From Halopseudomonas pertucinogena (lineage in GTDB: Bacteria > Pseudomonadota > Gammaproteobacteria > Pseudomonadales > Pseudomonadaceae), in the NCBI RefSeq assembly GCF_014646575.1, contig NZ_BMNN01000001.1, positions 372,001 through 436,000 on the forward strand: a stretch of DNA of 64,000 nucleotides. Direction: 5' to 3'. A program made the translations under genes and the position numbers. How positions within the stretch are numbered: the stretch's first letter is position 1; every line of letters begins with the position of its first letter. The notes beneath the pieces are model-generated. The model saw nothing but the letters and a program-made list of their open reading frames with translations, did no database searches and was not told where the DNA came from. Positions 19,408 through 28,266 of the stretch are shown in pieces.

Positions 19408-20361
19408 ATGGTCAGTCTGTTGGGGCCCGAAAGTATTGTTTACCATCAGGCCGATCCGCGCAGGGTGTCGGATTACGTCAATCAGCACGTGGGCGTTCAT
19501 GGCATCCACGGCGCCCGCCGTTCCGATCAGCAGGCCAGTCTGCGGCATCGGTCGTTTGGTCAGCTGGACCTGTGCAGCCTGCGCTACGGCGAGCAGATTC
19601 AGGTCAGATCCACGGCACTGGAAACCGTCTACCATCTGCAATTGCAGCTCAGCGGCCACTGTCGCTGGCTCAGCCGTGGGCAGGAGCACTATCTGAGCCC
19701 GGGCGAGATGCTGGTGATCAATCCCGAAGACCCGGTGGATCTGACCTATTCCCGCGACTGCGAAAAACTGATCGTCAAGTTGCCCGTGGGTCTGGTGCAA
19801 CAGGCATGCAGTGAGAGCCAGGGCTCATCGCCCGCTGGGGGCATCCGGTTTGCGGCCAGCCTGCATTCCGCGCAGCAGTTGCCCGGCGTGGTTGAACTGC
19901 TCCGGCTGATCTGTCAGGAGGCCAGCAGTGCTCAGTGCCAGGGGCCGCTGGTTGAACAGTACGGACGCTTACTGGCAGCCAAGCTGCTGTGCACACTGGA
20001 AACCAGCATCGAGCGTGATCAGGCTGGCGAGAGCTGCCCTTCCTTCCGCCGCATCGCCGACTATATAGAGGCGCATCTGAAGAAGGATATTTCGGTGGAG
20101 CAGCTGGCCGAGTTGGCGCGCATGAGTTCGCGCTCGTTGTATCTGCTGTTCGAGCGCAAGGCAGGGACCACACCAAAGAACTATATCCGCCAGCGCAGAC
20201 TGGAGCGCATTCACCAGCAACTGAGTCGGTCCCCGGGCAGCGTACGCAACATCACCGAGATCGCCATGGATTACGGCTTCATGCACCTGGGGCGCTTTTC
20301 GGAAAGCTACCGCAACGAGTTTGGCGAGCTGCCGTCGGATACCCTGCGCCGACATCACTGA
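19408..20361 (+). CDS. benR: BenR/XylS-type AraC-family activator
   Basis: A 317-residue AraC-family activator of benzoate genes. An N-terminal effector domain (YHQADPRRVSDYVNQHVG, then ETVYHLQLQLSGHC and GEMLVINPEDPVDLTYS) is followed by two helix-turn-helix motifs (SVEQLAELARMSSRSLYLLF and VRNITEIAMDYGFMHLGRFS), ending GELPSDTLRRHH as in BenR proteins. ATG 19408 has GAGG 9 bases before it; a longer frame from 19105 overlaps divergent liuE and is unlikely. Two sites fitting the XylS/BenR consensus lie just downstream, ahead of benK. In Pseudomonas putida benR precedes benABCD; here those enzyme genes are absent. Confidence 0.9.
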   Translation: MVSLLGPESIVYHQADPRRVSDYVNQHVGVHGIHGARRSDQQASLRHRSFGQLDLCSLRYGEQIQVRSTALETVYHLQLQLSGHCRWLSRGQEHYLSPGEMLVINPEDPVDLTYSRDCEKLIVKLPVGLVQQACSESQGSSPAGGIRFAASLHSAQQLPGVVELLRLICQEASSAQCQGPLVEQYGRLLAAKLLCTLETSIERDQAGESCPSFRRIADYIEAHLKKDISVEQLAELARMSSRSLYLLFERKAGTTPKNYIRQRRLERIHQQLSRSPGSVRNITEIAMDYGFMHLGRFSESYRNEFGELPSDTLRRHH

Positions 20362-20367
20362 GGCCGT

Positions 20368-20404
20368 TGCAGTAACCGGATAAAGCTGTTGCAGAAAACG
20401 GCTA
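20368..20404 (+). promoter_or_regulatory. Two direct BenR/XylS-type binding sites ahead of benK
   Basis: TGCAGTAACCGGATA (20368-20382) and TGCAGAAAACGGCTA (20390-20404) both fit the published XylS/BenR pattern TGCA-N6-GGNTA exactly and stand as direct repeats 22 bases apart. They begin 7 bases after the benR stop. The spacing is close to that of Pm/Pben promoters, where the nearer box touches the -35 region. Confidence 0.85.
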
Positions 20405-20486
20405 TTGATCCCCCCGCACCCACCGTAGCCTCCATTCCAGGGGCGTCCTCAGTCTGTCGCTGGGGTGTCTGCCGAATCTGGACAAT

Positions 20487-20494
20487 AACAACAA
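20487..20494 (+). promoter_or_regulatory. AACAACAA motif in benK leader
   Basis: The octamer AACAACAA followed by GAGAA lies 13 bases before the benK ATG at 20508, overlapping the ribosome-binding region. It fits the A-rich Hfq/Crc target type. Confidence 0.45.
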
Positions 20495-20507
20495 GAGAAC
20501 CGCTGTC

Positions 20508-21866
20508 ATGCAAAAACTGGATGTTCACGAGGTTATCGATAACGCGCGCTTCAATGGCTTCCATTGGGTGGTCATGAGCCTGTGTGCGCTGCTGCTGATC
20601 TTCGACGGCTACGATCTGTTCATCTACGGCGTGGTATTGCCGGTGATCATGGACGAGTGGGGCCTGACGCCGCTGCAGGCCGGAGCGCTGGGCAGTTATG
20701 CGCTGTTCGGCATGATGTTCGGCGCGCTGCTGTTCGGCACCCTGGCTGATCACATCGGCCGCAAGAAGGGCATCATCATCTGTTTTGCGCTGTTCAGTAT
20801 CGCCACGGTAGCCAACGGCTTCGCCAGCACCCCCACGGAATTCGGCATCTTCCGCTTTCTCGCCGGACTGGGCTGCGGTGGGCTGATGCCCAACGTGGTG
20901 GCGCTGATGAATGAGTACGCGCCGAAGAAGCTGCGCAGTACCCTGGTGGCGATCATGTTCAGCGGTTATTCGCTGGGCGGCATGTGTTCCGCCGGTCTGG
21001 GTATCTTCCTGCTGCCGCGCTTCGGTTGGGAAGTGATGTTCTTCGCAGCCATAGTGCCGCTGCTGCTGTTGCCGGTGATCCTGCGCTATCTGCCCGAGTC
21101 GGTGGGCTTTCTGGTACGCCAGGGGCGCACCGAGGAAGCCCGTGCCATGCTGCAGCGGGTACAGCCGGGTGCCCGGCTGCCGGTCAACGCCACGCTGGAA
21201 ATGGTGGATACCTCAGGTCACAAGACCTCGTTACTGGACCTGTTTCGTGGCGGCCGCCTGCTCGGCACCCTGTCGATCTGGGTGGCGTTCTTCTGCTGTC
21301 TGCTGATGGTCTACGCGCTGGGTTCCTGGCTGCCGAAGCTGATGGCCAACGCCGGTTACAGTCTGGGTTCCAGCCTGTCGTTCCTGCTGGCGCTGAACTT
21401 CGGCGGGATGTTCGGGGCGATTCTCGGCGGCTGGCTGGGTGACCGCTTCGACCTGGGCAAGGTGGTGGTGGCCTTCTTTGCGGTCTCCGTGGCGTCCATC
21501 AGTCTGCTGGGCTTCAAGACGCCGATGCCGGTGCTCTACACCCTGATCACCATTGCCGGTGCTACCGTGATCGGTACCCAGATCCTGCTGTATGCGGCGG
21601 CGGCGCAGTTCTACGGCCTGTCGATTCGCTCCACCGGCCTGGGCTGGGCCTCGGGTATCGGTCGTAATGGTGCCATTGTCGGGCCGCTGCTTGGCGGTGC
21701 GCTGCTGGGCATCAACCTGCCGCTGCAGTTGAACTTCATCGCCTTTGCCATCCCGGGTGTGATTGCGGCGCTGGCCATGACGCTGTTCGTATTGTCGAGC
21801 AGACGTCAGACGGCGCCTGAACAGGCCGAAGAAATGGCCGCGCCGCTGGCCCCTGCCCAGGTCTGA
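20508..21866 (+). CDS. benK: Benzoate MFS transporter, aromatic acid:H+ symporter family
   Basis: A 452-residue inner-membrane symporter with 12 predicted membrane segments. It has the family motifs LLIFDGYDLFIYG (acidic residues in segment 1) and GTLADHIGRKKGI (the loop 2-3 major-facilitator motif), with GGWLGDRFDLGKV repeated between segments 8 and 9. It should import benzoate or a related aromatic acid with protons. It sits directly after benR and its two sites, and 25-40 bases before benE, forming benKEF. Closely related PcaK-type proteins take 4-hydroxybenzoate, so the substrate is by context. Confidence 0.9.
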   Translation: MQKLDVHEVIDNARFNGFHWVVMSLCALLLIFDGYDLFIYGVVLPVIMDEWGLTPLQAGALGSYALFGMMFGALLFGTLADHIGRKKGIIICFALFSIATVANGFASTPTEFGIFRFLAGLGCGGLMPNVVALMNEYAPKKLRSTLVAIMFSGYSLGGMCSAGLGIFLLPRFGWEVMFFAAIVPLLLLPVILRYLPESVGFLVRQGRTEEARAMLQRVQPGARLPVNATLEMVDTSGHKTSLLDLFRGGRLLGTLSIWVAFFCCLLMVYALGSWLPKLMANAGYSLGSSLSFLLALNFGGMFGAILGGWLGDRFDLGKVVVAFFAVSVASISLLGFKTPMPVLYTLITIAGATVIGTQILLYAAAAQFYGLSIRSTGLGWASGIGRNGAIVGPLLGGALLGINLPLQLNFIAFAIPGVIAALAMTLFVLSSRRQTAPEQAEEMAAPLAPAQV

Positions 21867-21903
21867 AGGCCGGCCGGCAGTTTCCAAGTTAATGCGAGGC
21901 AGT

Positions 21904-23142
21904 ATGAAGACCCTGTTGCAGGACCTGTCCCTTTCGGCGGTGGTGGCCGGTTTCATCGCCACGGTGATTTCCTACGCCGGGCCGCTGGTGATCATCTTCC
22001 AGGTGGCCCAGGCAGCGGATATGCCGCAGGCGGCACTGACCTCCTGGGTGTGGGCGATTTCCATCGGCAGCGGGGTACTGGGTATCGTCCTGAGCATGCG
22101 CTACCGGGTGCCGGTGATCATTGCCTGGAACGCGCCAGGGTCGGCGCTGCTGATCACTCTGCTGCCGGGCATAAGCCTGAATGAGGCGGTGGGTGCCTAT
22201 CTGATCAGCAGTCTGATCATCCTGCTGGTGGGGCTGTCCGGCAGCTTCGATCGCATCGTCAGCCGGCTGCCGGCGGCGATTTCCGCCGGCATGCTGGCGG
22301 GCATCCTGTTCAGCTTCGGTACCGGGCTGTTTGTCTCCCTGCAGCAGCAGCCACTGCTGGTGCTGGCGATGTTCTTCACCTACCTGCTGGGCAAGCGTCT
22401 GATGCCGCGCTATGCCGTTCTGGCGGTGTTGCTGGTGGGCGTATCCATTGCCATGGGCCTGGGCGAGCTGCGCAGTGATGCGCTGGTGGTGGGGCCGGCG
22501 ATACCCCAGTGGATCACCCCGGAATTCTCCTGGCAGGCGACCCTGAACATTGCCCTGCCGCTGGTGCTGGTGGCGCTGACCGGGCAGTTTCTGCCCGGGG
22601 TGACGGTATTGCGGACCGCCGGTTACCACAGTATCCCGGCCAGCCCGCTGATCACACAGAGCGGCGTGTGGTCGGCGTTGCTGGCGCCCTTCGGTTGCCA
22701 TGGTCTCACCCTGGCGGCGATTACCGCAGCCATCTGCACCGGCAGGGAAGCCCACGAAGATCCCGCCAGGCGCTATGTCGCCGGGGTCTCCGGCGGCGTC
22801 TTCTACCTGCTGCTGGGATTGTTCGGTGCGACCCTGGTGTCGATCTTCACCGCCTTTCCCGCCGCCTTGATCGCCGCGCTGGCCGGGCTGGCCCTGCTGG
22901 CGGCCATCAGCGGTGCGCTGGCCGGGGCCATGGCGGTGCCGGATGACCGGGAGGCCGCGCTGATCACCTTTCTGGTGACTGCTTCGGGCATGAGTTTCCT
23001 CGGCCTGTCGGCGGCCTTCTGGGGATTGATCTTCGGCCTTGCGGCGCACCTGCTGTTGCGCCTGCGCCGCCCCCGACGCAGGTCGGCCCGAGCCTCCCCA
23101 ACCCCGGTGGCCAGCGAGCCGCAGGAGACGGCTGCCCGCTGA
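21904..23142 (+). CDS. benE: Benzoate/H+ symporter, BenE family
   Basis: A 412-residue inner-membrane protein with about 12 hydrophobic segments, recognised as BenE from MKTLLQDLSLSAVVAGFIA, SYAGPLVIIFQ, VIIAWNAPGSALL and APFGCHGLTLAAITAAICTG. It is a second benzoate uptake route beside BenK. ATG 21904 is preferred (AGG at 21897-21899); an in-frame ATG at 21892 would add four residues. The C-terminus is basic and cytoplasmic (RLRRPRRRSAR). It is followed by a strong hairpin and then the porin gene. Confidence 0.92.
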   Translation: MKTLLQDLSLSAVVAGFIATVISYAGPLVIIFQVAQAADMPQAALTSWVWAISIGSGVLGIVLSMRYRVPVIIAWNAPGSALLITLLPGISLNEAVGAYLISSLIILLVGLSGSFDRIVSRLPAAISAGMLAGILFSFGTGLFVSLQQQPLLVLAMFFTYLLGKRLMPRYAVLAVLLVGVSIAMGLGELRSDALVVGPAIPQWITPEFSWQATLNIALPLVLVALTGQFLPGVTVLRTAGYHSIPASPLITQSGVWSALLAPFGCHGLTLAAITAAICTGREAHEDPARRYVAGVSGGVFYLLLGLFGATLVSIFTAFPAALIAALAGLALLAAISGALAGAMAVPDDREAALITFLVTASGMSFLGLSAAFWGLIFGLAAHLLLRLRRPRRRSARASPTPVASEPQETAAR

Positions 23143-23170
23143 CTGATTTCACTCTCAGGTTTTCGCGCCG

Positions 23171-23191
23171 CCACGGGCTGCCAGCCCGTGG
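23171..23191. other. Strong hairpin between benE and benF
   Basis: CCACGGGCT (23171-23179) and AGCCCGTGG (23183-23191) form a perfect 9-bp stem with a GCC loop. No T-run follows, so it is more likely an RNA-stability or processing element than a strong terminator. Confidence 0.5.
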
Positions 23192-23232
23192 TCAGGCACG
23201 CTGCGCCCCGCGATAAACGCATTTACAACCAG

Positions 23233-23240
23233 AACAACAA
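23233..23240 (+). promoter_or_regulatory. AACAACAA motif in benF leader
   Basis: AACAACAA immediately precedes the AGAG ribosome site of the porin gene (ATG 23252). It matches the A-rich Hfq/Crc pattern also present ahead of benK. Confidence 0.45.
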
Positions 23241-23251
23241 AGAGAAATGCC

Positions 23252-24523
23252 ATGAAAACATGCTTGGTTCCACATACCCTGATCCTGACCCTGGGCTGCG
23301 CCGTACTGCTGCCGAGTCTGGTCAGAGCCGACCAGGGCTTTATCGAAGGCGCCTCCGCCACCCTGCAGGCGCGCAATTACTACTTCAGCCGCGATTTCTC
23401 CGATATCGTCGGACCCAGCCAGCAATCCAGGGCCGAGGAGTGGGCCCAGGGTTTCATTCTGCGGGCCAGTTCGGGGTATACCGCCGGTACCGTCGGCGTC
23501 GGGGTGGATCTGCTCGGTCAGTTGGGTATCAAGCTGGACAGCGGGAGCGGGCGGGCCAATACCGGACTGCTGCCCGCCGACAGCGACGGCAAGGCGCCGG
23601 ATACCTACAGCCGCCTGGGTGCTGCGCTGAAGCTCAAAGTCTTGCAGACCGAGCTGAAGATCGGCGAGCAGACGCCGAACCTGCCGATGCTGACCTTCAG
23701 TGATATCCGCCTGTTGCCGCCGAGCTACCAGGGCGCCAGCATCGTCTCCCGGGAGCTGCCCGGCCTGACGCTGCAGGCGGGCCAGTTCCGCTCGGGCAGC
23801 CTGCTGAACGAGGCGGGTGATGGCAAGATGCGCGCCAAGCTCGGGCACTTGCCGCAGCTGGGCGGGGATGCCGCAACGGATCGCTTCAATTATGCGGCCG
23901 CCGAGTACGCCTTCAACGACCAGCGCACCTCGGCGGCGGTGTGGTATGCGCAGCTGCAGGACATCTACAACCAGCGCTTCTACAACCTCAAGCACAGCGA
24001 GCCGGTGGGCGACTGGATGCTGGGTGCCAATATCGGGTTCTACGATTCCGAGGAGGATGGTGATCGCCTGCTCGGCGATATCGATAACCGCGCGCTCTAC
24101 AGCCTGCTGTCGGCCGGCCACGGCGGCCATACTTTCTACCTCGGTTATCAGGCCATGTTCGGCGATGACGCCTTCCCCCGGGTGTTCAACAACGTGAGTC
24201 CGCTGGGCAACGAGGTGCCGACCTACGAGTTCGCCGGAGCGGACGAACGCTCCTGGCAGGTGCGCCACGACTACGACTTCGCTGCGCTGGGTGTACCGGG
24301 TCTGACGACCACGGTGCGCTATATCCGGGGCGATAACGTCGATACCGGTCTGGGCTTCGAGGGCGAGGAGTGGGAGCGGGATCTGGATATTGGCTACACC
24401 GTGCAGAGCGGCGCGTTGAAGAATCTGAACATCCGCCTGCGCAACGTCACCGCCCGCTCCAACTACCGCACCGACATCGACGAAAACCGGCTGGTCTTCA
24501 ATTACACCTGGACGCTGTTGTAA
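23252..24523 (+). CDS. benF: OprD-family outer-membrane porin, BenF-like
   Basis: A 423-residue substrate-specific porin for entry of aromatic carboxylates such as benzoate. A signal peptide ends around SLVRA (residue 26), followed by the OprD-family opening [22 protein letters not shown] with the alternating pattern of beta strands. Later family blocks are [17 protein letters not shown] and LKLGEQ-like [14 protein letters not shown], and the protein ends in an aromatic-rich strand ([10 protein letters not shown]) as outer-membrane barrels do. It is the last gene of benKEF. Confidence 0.88.
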   Translation: MKTCLVPHTLILTLGCAVLLPSLVRADQGFIEGASATLQARNYYFSRDFSDIVGPSQQSRAEEWAQGFILRASSGYTAGTVGVGVDLLGQLGIKLDSGSGRANTGLLPADSDGKAPDTYSRLGAALKLKVLQTELKIGEQTPNLPMLTFSDIRLLPPSYQGASIVSRELPGLTLQAGQFRSGSLLNEAGDGKMRAKLGHLPQLGGDAATDRFNYAAAEYAFNDQRTSAAVWYAQLQDIYNQRFYNLKHSEPVGDWMLGANIGFYDSEEDGDRLLGDIDNRALYSLLSAGHGGHTFYLGYQAMFGDDAFPRVFNNVSPLGNEVPTYEFAGADERSWQVRHDYDFAALGVPGLTTTVRYIRGDNVDTGLGFEGEEWERDLDIGYTVQSGALKNLNIRLRNVTARSNYRTDIDENRLVFNYTWTLL

Positions 24524-24597
24524 GGGAGGGCCGGGTCCACCCCGACAATCTGAGGTTACCGCAGACCGCCTGGTGTCGAGGTGGAACTCGACACTCC
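24524..24597. repeat. Single degenerate twin-hairpin repeat unit
   Basis: GGGAGGGCCGGGTCCACC opens a decayed hairpin A, with its right arm changed to CCCGACAA, and TGTCGAGGTGGAACTCGACA gives an intact hairpin B. It has the same orientation as arrays A and B and lies in the benF-pcaR gap. Confidence 0.85.
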
Positions 24598-24659
24598 ATT
24601 TTGCCTCCACCGCAGCGATGGGCGATGATCCACTGTCATCATCGCTGCAGGTGGCACCC

Positions 24660-25502
24660 ATGTCCGACCCGTCCCGCTCCGCCAATGTCCCCCAGGCTCC
24701 GGCGATCATCGCCTCGCCAGCGCGGCGTATCGATGCGCTGACCGGTGACCCGGATTTCATGACCTCGCTGGCCCGGGGGCTGGCGGTGATCCATGCCTTC
24801 CAGGAGCGCAAGCGGCATCTGACCATCGCCCAGATCAGCCACCGCACCGAGATTCCCCGGGCGTCGGTACGGCGCTGCCTGCTGACGCTGATGAAGCTGG
24901 GTTACGTCACCACCGACGGGCGAACCTTCTCGCTGCTGCCCAAGGTGCTGACCCTGGGCCACGCCTACCTGTCCTCCACGCCGCTGGCGGTTACTGCGCA
25001 ACCGATTCTCGACCGGCTCAGCGATCGTCTGAGTGAAGCCTGCTCCATGGCCACCCTGGAGGGGGACGAGATTCTCTACGTGGCCCGCTCATCGATCCCC
25101 CTGCGGCTGGTCTCCATCGACCTGAGCATCGGCAGCCGGCTGCCTGCCTACTGCACATCCATGGGCCAGATACTGCTGGCGGCACTGGACGATGCGGCGC
25201 TGGACGAGTATCTGGAGCACGCCGATCTGCAACCCCGCACCAGCCGCACCCTGACCACTCCCGAAGCATTGCGCGAGACCATAGCGCAGATCCGTGAGCG
25301 GGGCTGGGTGATCAGTGATCAGGAGCTGGAACCGGGCCTGCGCTCGCTGGCCGTACCCCTGCGGGACCCCGCGGGGCAGGTGCACGCTGCGCTGAATGTC
25401 GGCACCCCGGCCAGCAGAGTGACCCGCGCCGAGCTGGAAACCCGCTTCCTGCCGGTCCTGTTGGAAGCCAGCCGGGAGCTGAGCAAGCGGCTGTTTCACT
25501 GA
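24660..25502 (+). CDS. pcaR: IclR-family regulator of the beta-ketoadipate pathway
   Basis: A 280-residue IclR-family regulator closely matching PcaR, the beta-ketoadipate-responsive activator of pca genes. It carries the PcaR hallmark GDPDFMTSLARGLAVI, then the winged helix LTIAQISHRTEIPRASVRRC. The effector domain has CSMATLEGDEILYVARS, LPAYCTSMGQILLAAL and SDQELEPGLRSLAVP. ATG 24660 has AGGTGG 6 bases ahead. No pca enzyme genes are near it in this window; in P. putida it normally stands at the head of the pca cluster, so here it has been relocated beside benKEF. Confidence 0.92.
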   Translation: MSDPSRSANVPQAPAIIASPARRIDALTGDPDFMTSLARGLAVIHAFQERKRHLTIAQISHRTEIPRASVRRCLLTLMKLGYVTTDGRTFSLLPKVLTLGHAYLSSTPLAVTAQPILDRLSDRLSEACSMATLEGDEILYVARSSIPLRLVSIDLSIGSRLPAYCTSMGQILLAALDDAALDEYLEHADLQPRTSRTLTTPEALRETIAQIRERGWVISDQELEPGLRSLAVPLRDPAGQVHAALNVGTPASRVTRAELETRFLPVLLEASRELSKRLFH

Positions 25503-25520
25503 AGGGCAGCTCGCGCGCTG

Positions 25521-26370
25521 GAGGGCCGGGTTCCATCCCGGCCAGCCGGGGTTTCAGCGGGCACTGCAGTGTCGAGATGGAACTCGACACTCCCATTCGC
25601 GCCTTGGAGGGCCGGGTTCCATCCCGGCCAGCGGGGTTGCAGGGGGCACTGCCGTGTCGAGATGGAACTCGACACTCCCATTCGCGCCTTGGAGGGCCGG
25701 GTTCCATCCCGGCCAACCGGGGTTCCAGGGGGCACTGCTGTGTCGAGATGGAACTCGACACTCCCATTCGCGCGTTGGAGGGCCGGGTTCCATCCCGGCC
25801 AGCGGGGTTTCAGCGGGCACTGCTGTGTCGAGATGGAACTCGACACTCCCATTCGCGCGTTGGAGGGCCGGGTTCCATCCCGGCCAGCGGGGTTTCAGCG
25901 GGCACTGCTGTGTCGAGGTGGAACTCGACACTCCCATTCGCGCCTTGGAGGGCCGGGTTCCATCCCGGCCAACCGGGGTTCCAGGGGGCACTGCTGTGTC
26001 GAGATGTAACTCGACACTCCCATCCGCGCCTTGGAGGGCCGGGTTCCATCCCGGCCAGCGGGGTTTCAGCGGGCGCTGCTGTGTCGAGATGGAACTCGAC
26101 ACTCCCATCCGCGCCTTGGAGGGCCGGGTTCCATCCCGGCCAGCGGGGTTTCAGCGGGCGCTGCTGTGTCGAGATGGAACTCGACATTCCCATTCGCGCC
26201 TTGGAGGGCCGGGTCCCATCCCGGCCAGCCGAGGTTTCAGCGGGCGCTGCTGTGTCGAGATGGAACTCGACATTCCCATTCGCGCCTTGGAGGGCCGGGT
26301 TCCATCCCGGCCAGCGGGGTTTCAGCGGGCGCTGCTGTGTTGAGATGAAACTCGACACTCCTATCTCCCG
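25521..26370. repeat. Array B: ten 85-86 bp twin-hairpin repeats
   Basis: Ten units begin at about 25522, 25608, 25693, 25779, 25864, 25949, 26035, 26120, 26205 and 26291, in the same chromosomal orientation as array A. Hairpin A and hairpin B are the same as in array A, but the spacers differ: CAGCGGGGTTTCAGCGGG between hairpins and CTCCCATTCGCGCCTTGG between units. Most changes are single bases, for example loop TCCCAT in unit 9 and ATGTAA in unit 6. It fills the whole gap between the convergent pcaR and liuD; no gene is supported there. Confidence 0.95.
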
Positions 26371-28263
26371 CTAGGGTTCCAGCTCCAGCAGCAGGCTCCC
26401 TTCGCTGACCATGTCCCCTTCCGCATACAGCAACTTCCGCACGGTGCCGGCCCGGTCGGCGCGAATGCTGTGTTCCATCTTCATGGCTTCCAGCACCATC
26501 AGCGGCGTGCCGGGTTCAACCTGCTGGCCGGGTTCGACCAGGATCCGCACGATACTGCCGTTCATCGGGGCGGTCAGTCCGCCTTCGCTGGGGTGATCAT
26601 GCTGGGCTGCCGCAACGGGATCGATCTGGGTAACGGCCAGCAGCTCGCCCTGCCAGTCGAGGTAGAGCACATCGCCGCGGCGCACGGCGATTGCTGATTC
26701 TCTGGCGGGGCCGGGCACATGCACATATATCCGCCGTTGCTCGCCCCGACATTGCAGGTGCAGGCGGATGGCGGCTGGCATGCCCAGCCGCAGACCGCTG
26801 GTCTGTGCCCAGGGTGAATGCGGGTCATCCGCTCGCTGCCAGGCAGGCTGAGTAGCAATGAAATGCCGTGCGGCCTGTTCCCAGAAGCTGTCGGGCAGGG
26901 CGTCGGTGTTTGCCAGCAGGTCATCCGCATGGCGCGGGATGAAGTCGGTATCCAGCTCGGCGCCGACAAAAGCGGGGTGTTCCAGCAGGCGTAGCAGGAA
27001 GCTGCGGTTGTTCTGTACGCCGCCGATCAGGGTGCCGCGCAGCAGGTTCAGCAGGCGCTGGCGGGCCTGCTCTCGATCGTCGCCCCAGGCGATCAGCTTG
27101 CCGAGCATGGGGTCGTACCAGGGCGAGACCCGATCCCCCTCGCGCACGCCGCTGTCGATCCGCTGACCCGGCGCCAGTTCCGGCTCCTGATACAGATCGA
27201 GCGAGCCGCTGGCCGGCAGAAAGTCGCGATTCGGGTCTTCCGCGTACAGCCGCACCTCGATGGCGTGGCCCTGCAGCGGGACTTGCTCCTGAGTCAGCGG
27301 CAATGACTCGCCCCGGGCGATGTGCAGTTGCCACTCGACCAGATCCAGGCCGGTGATCGCCTCGGTCACCGGGTGCTCGACCTGCAATCGGGTGTTCATC
27401 TCCATGAAGAAAAACTCGCCCCGTTCATCCAGCAGGAATTCCACGGTACCCGCGCCCACATAGCCGATCGCCTGGGCAGCCCGGACGGCGGCCTCGCCCA
27501 TGCGGACACGCAGTGCCTGGCCCAGGCCGGGGGCAGGGGCCTCTTCGATCACCTTCTGGTGGCGGCGCTGGATCGAGCAGTCCCGCTCATGCAGGTACAC
27601 GCAGTTGCCCTGCTGGTCGGCAAAGATCTGGATTTCCACATGGCGCGGTTTCAGCAGGTATTTCTCCAGCAGCATGTGGTCGTTGCCGAAGGCCGACCCG
27701 GCCTCCCGCTGGGCCGATTGCAGGGCTTCGGCCAGCTGCGCCTCGTGGTGCACGACCTTCATGCCCTTGCCGCCGCCCCCGGCGCTGGCCTTGAGCAGAA
27801 CCGGATAGCCGACCTGTCCGGCGGCTTCGATAAAGGCCTGCGCCGATTGGTCGTTGCCGTGATAACCCGGCACCAGCGGCACGCCCGCCTGCGCCATCAG
27901 CGCCTTGGCGGCGGACTTGCTGCCCATCGCCTCGATGGCTGCGGCGGGAGGACCGATCAGTATCAGCCCGGCGTCGCTGACCGCCTGGGCGAAATCGGCG
28001 TTCTCCGACAGGAAGCCGTAGCCCGGATGGATCGCCTGGGCACCGCTGGCCTGCGCTGCGGCAATGATCCTGTCGATGTTCAGATACGTCTGGCTGGCCT
28101 GGTTGCCAGCCAGCTCCACTGCCCGGTCGGCCCGCTGCACGTGCAGAGCGTCCCGGTCCACCGTGCTGTGCACTGCCACCGTGGTGATGCCCATGGCCCT
28201 GGCGGTGCGCATGATGCGGCAGGCAATCTCGCCCCGGTTGGCCACCAGCAGCGTCGTTATCAT
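26371..28263 (-). CDS. liuD: Methylcrotonyl-CoA carboxylase biotin-carrying alpha subunit
   Basis: A 630-residue biotin-dependent carboxylase subunit for the leucine pathway, pairing with LiuB. Biotin carboxylase domain at 1-450 (LLVANRGEIACRIMRTA, the ATP-grasp loop KASAGGGGKGMKVVH near 160, EMNTRLQVEHPVTE near 285), then a linker domain, then the biotinyl domain with VLEAMKMEHSI, biotin Lys near 595. Its closest alternatives, propionyl- or geranyl-CoA carboxylase, are disfavoured by the liuC/liuB/liuA neighbours. liuC lies just upstream with a 3-base gap. Confidence 0.93.
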   Translation of the reverse strand: MITTLLVANRGEIACRIMRTARAMGITTVAVHSTVDRDALHVQRADRAVELAGNQASQTYLNIDRIIAAAQASGAQAIHPGYGFLSENADFAQAVSDAGLILIGPPAAAIEAMGSKSAAKALMAQAGVPLVPGYHGNDQSAQAFIEAAGQVGYPVLLKASAGGGGKGMKVVHHEAQLAEALQSAQREAGSAFGNDHMLLEKYLLKPRHVEIQIFADQQGNCVYLHERDCSIQRRHQKVIEEAPAPGLGQALRVRMGEAAVRAAQAIGYVGAGTVEFLLDERGEFFFMEMNTRLQVEHPVTEAITGLDLVEWQLHIARGESLPLTQEQVPLQGHAIEVRLYAEDPNRDFLPASGSLDLYQEPELAPGQRIDSGVREGDRVSPWYDPMLGKLIAWGDDREQARQRLLNLLRGTLIGGVQNNRSFLLRLLEHPAFVGAELDTDFIPRHADDLLANTDALPDSFWEQAARHFIATQPAWQRADDPHSPWAQTSGLRLGMPAAIRLHLQCRGEQRRIYVHVPGPARESAIAVRRGDVLYLDWQGELLAVTQIDPVAAAQHDHPSEGGLTAPMNGSIVRILVEPGQQVEPGTPLMVLEAMKMEHSIRADRAGTVRKLLYAEGDMVSEGSLLLELEP

Positions 28264-28266
28264 CGG

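Noticed and set aside
25554-26374. Long frames across array B
   Set aside because: Periodic translation of the repeat unit only, as in array A.
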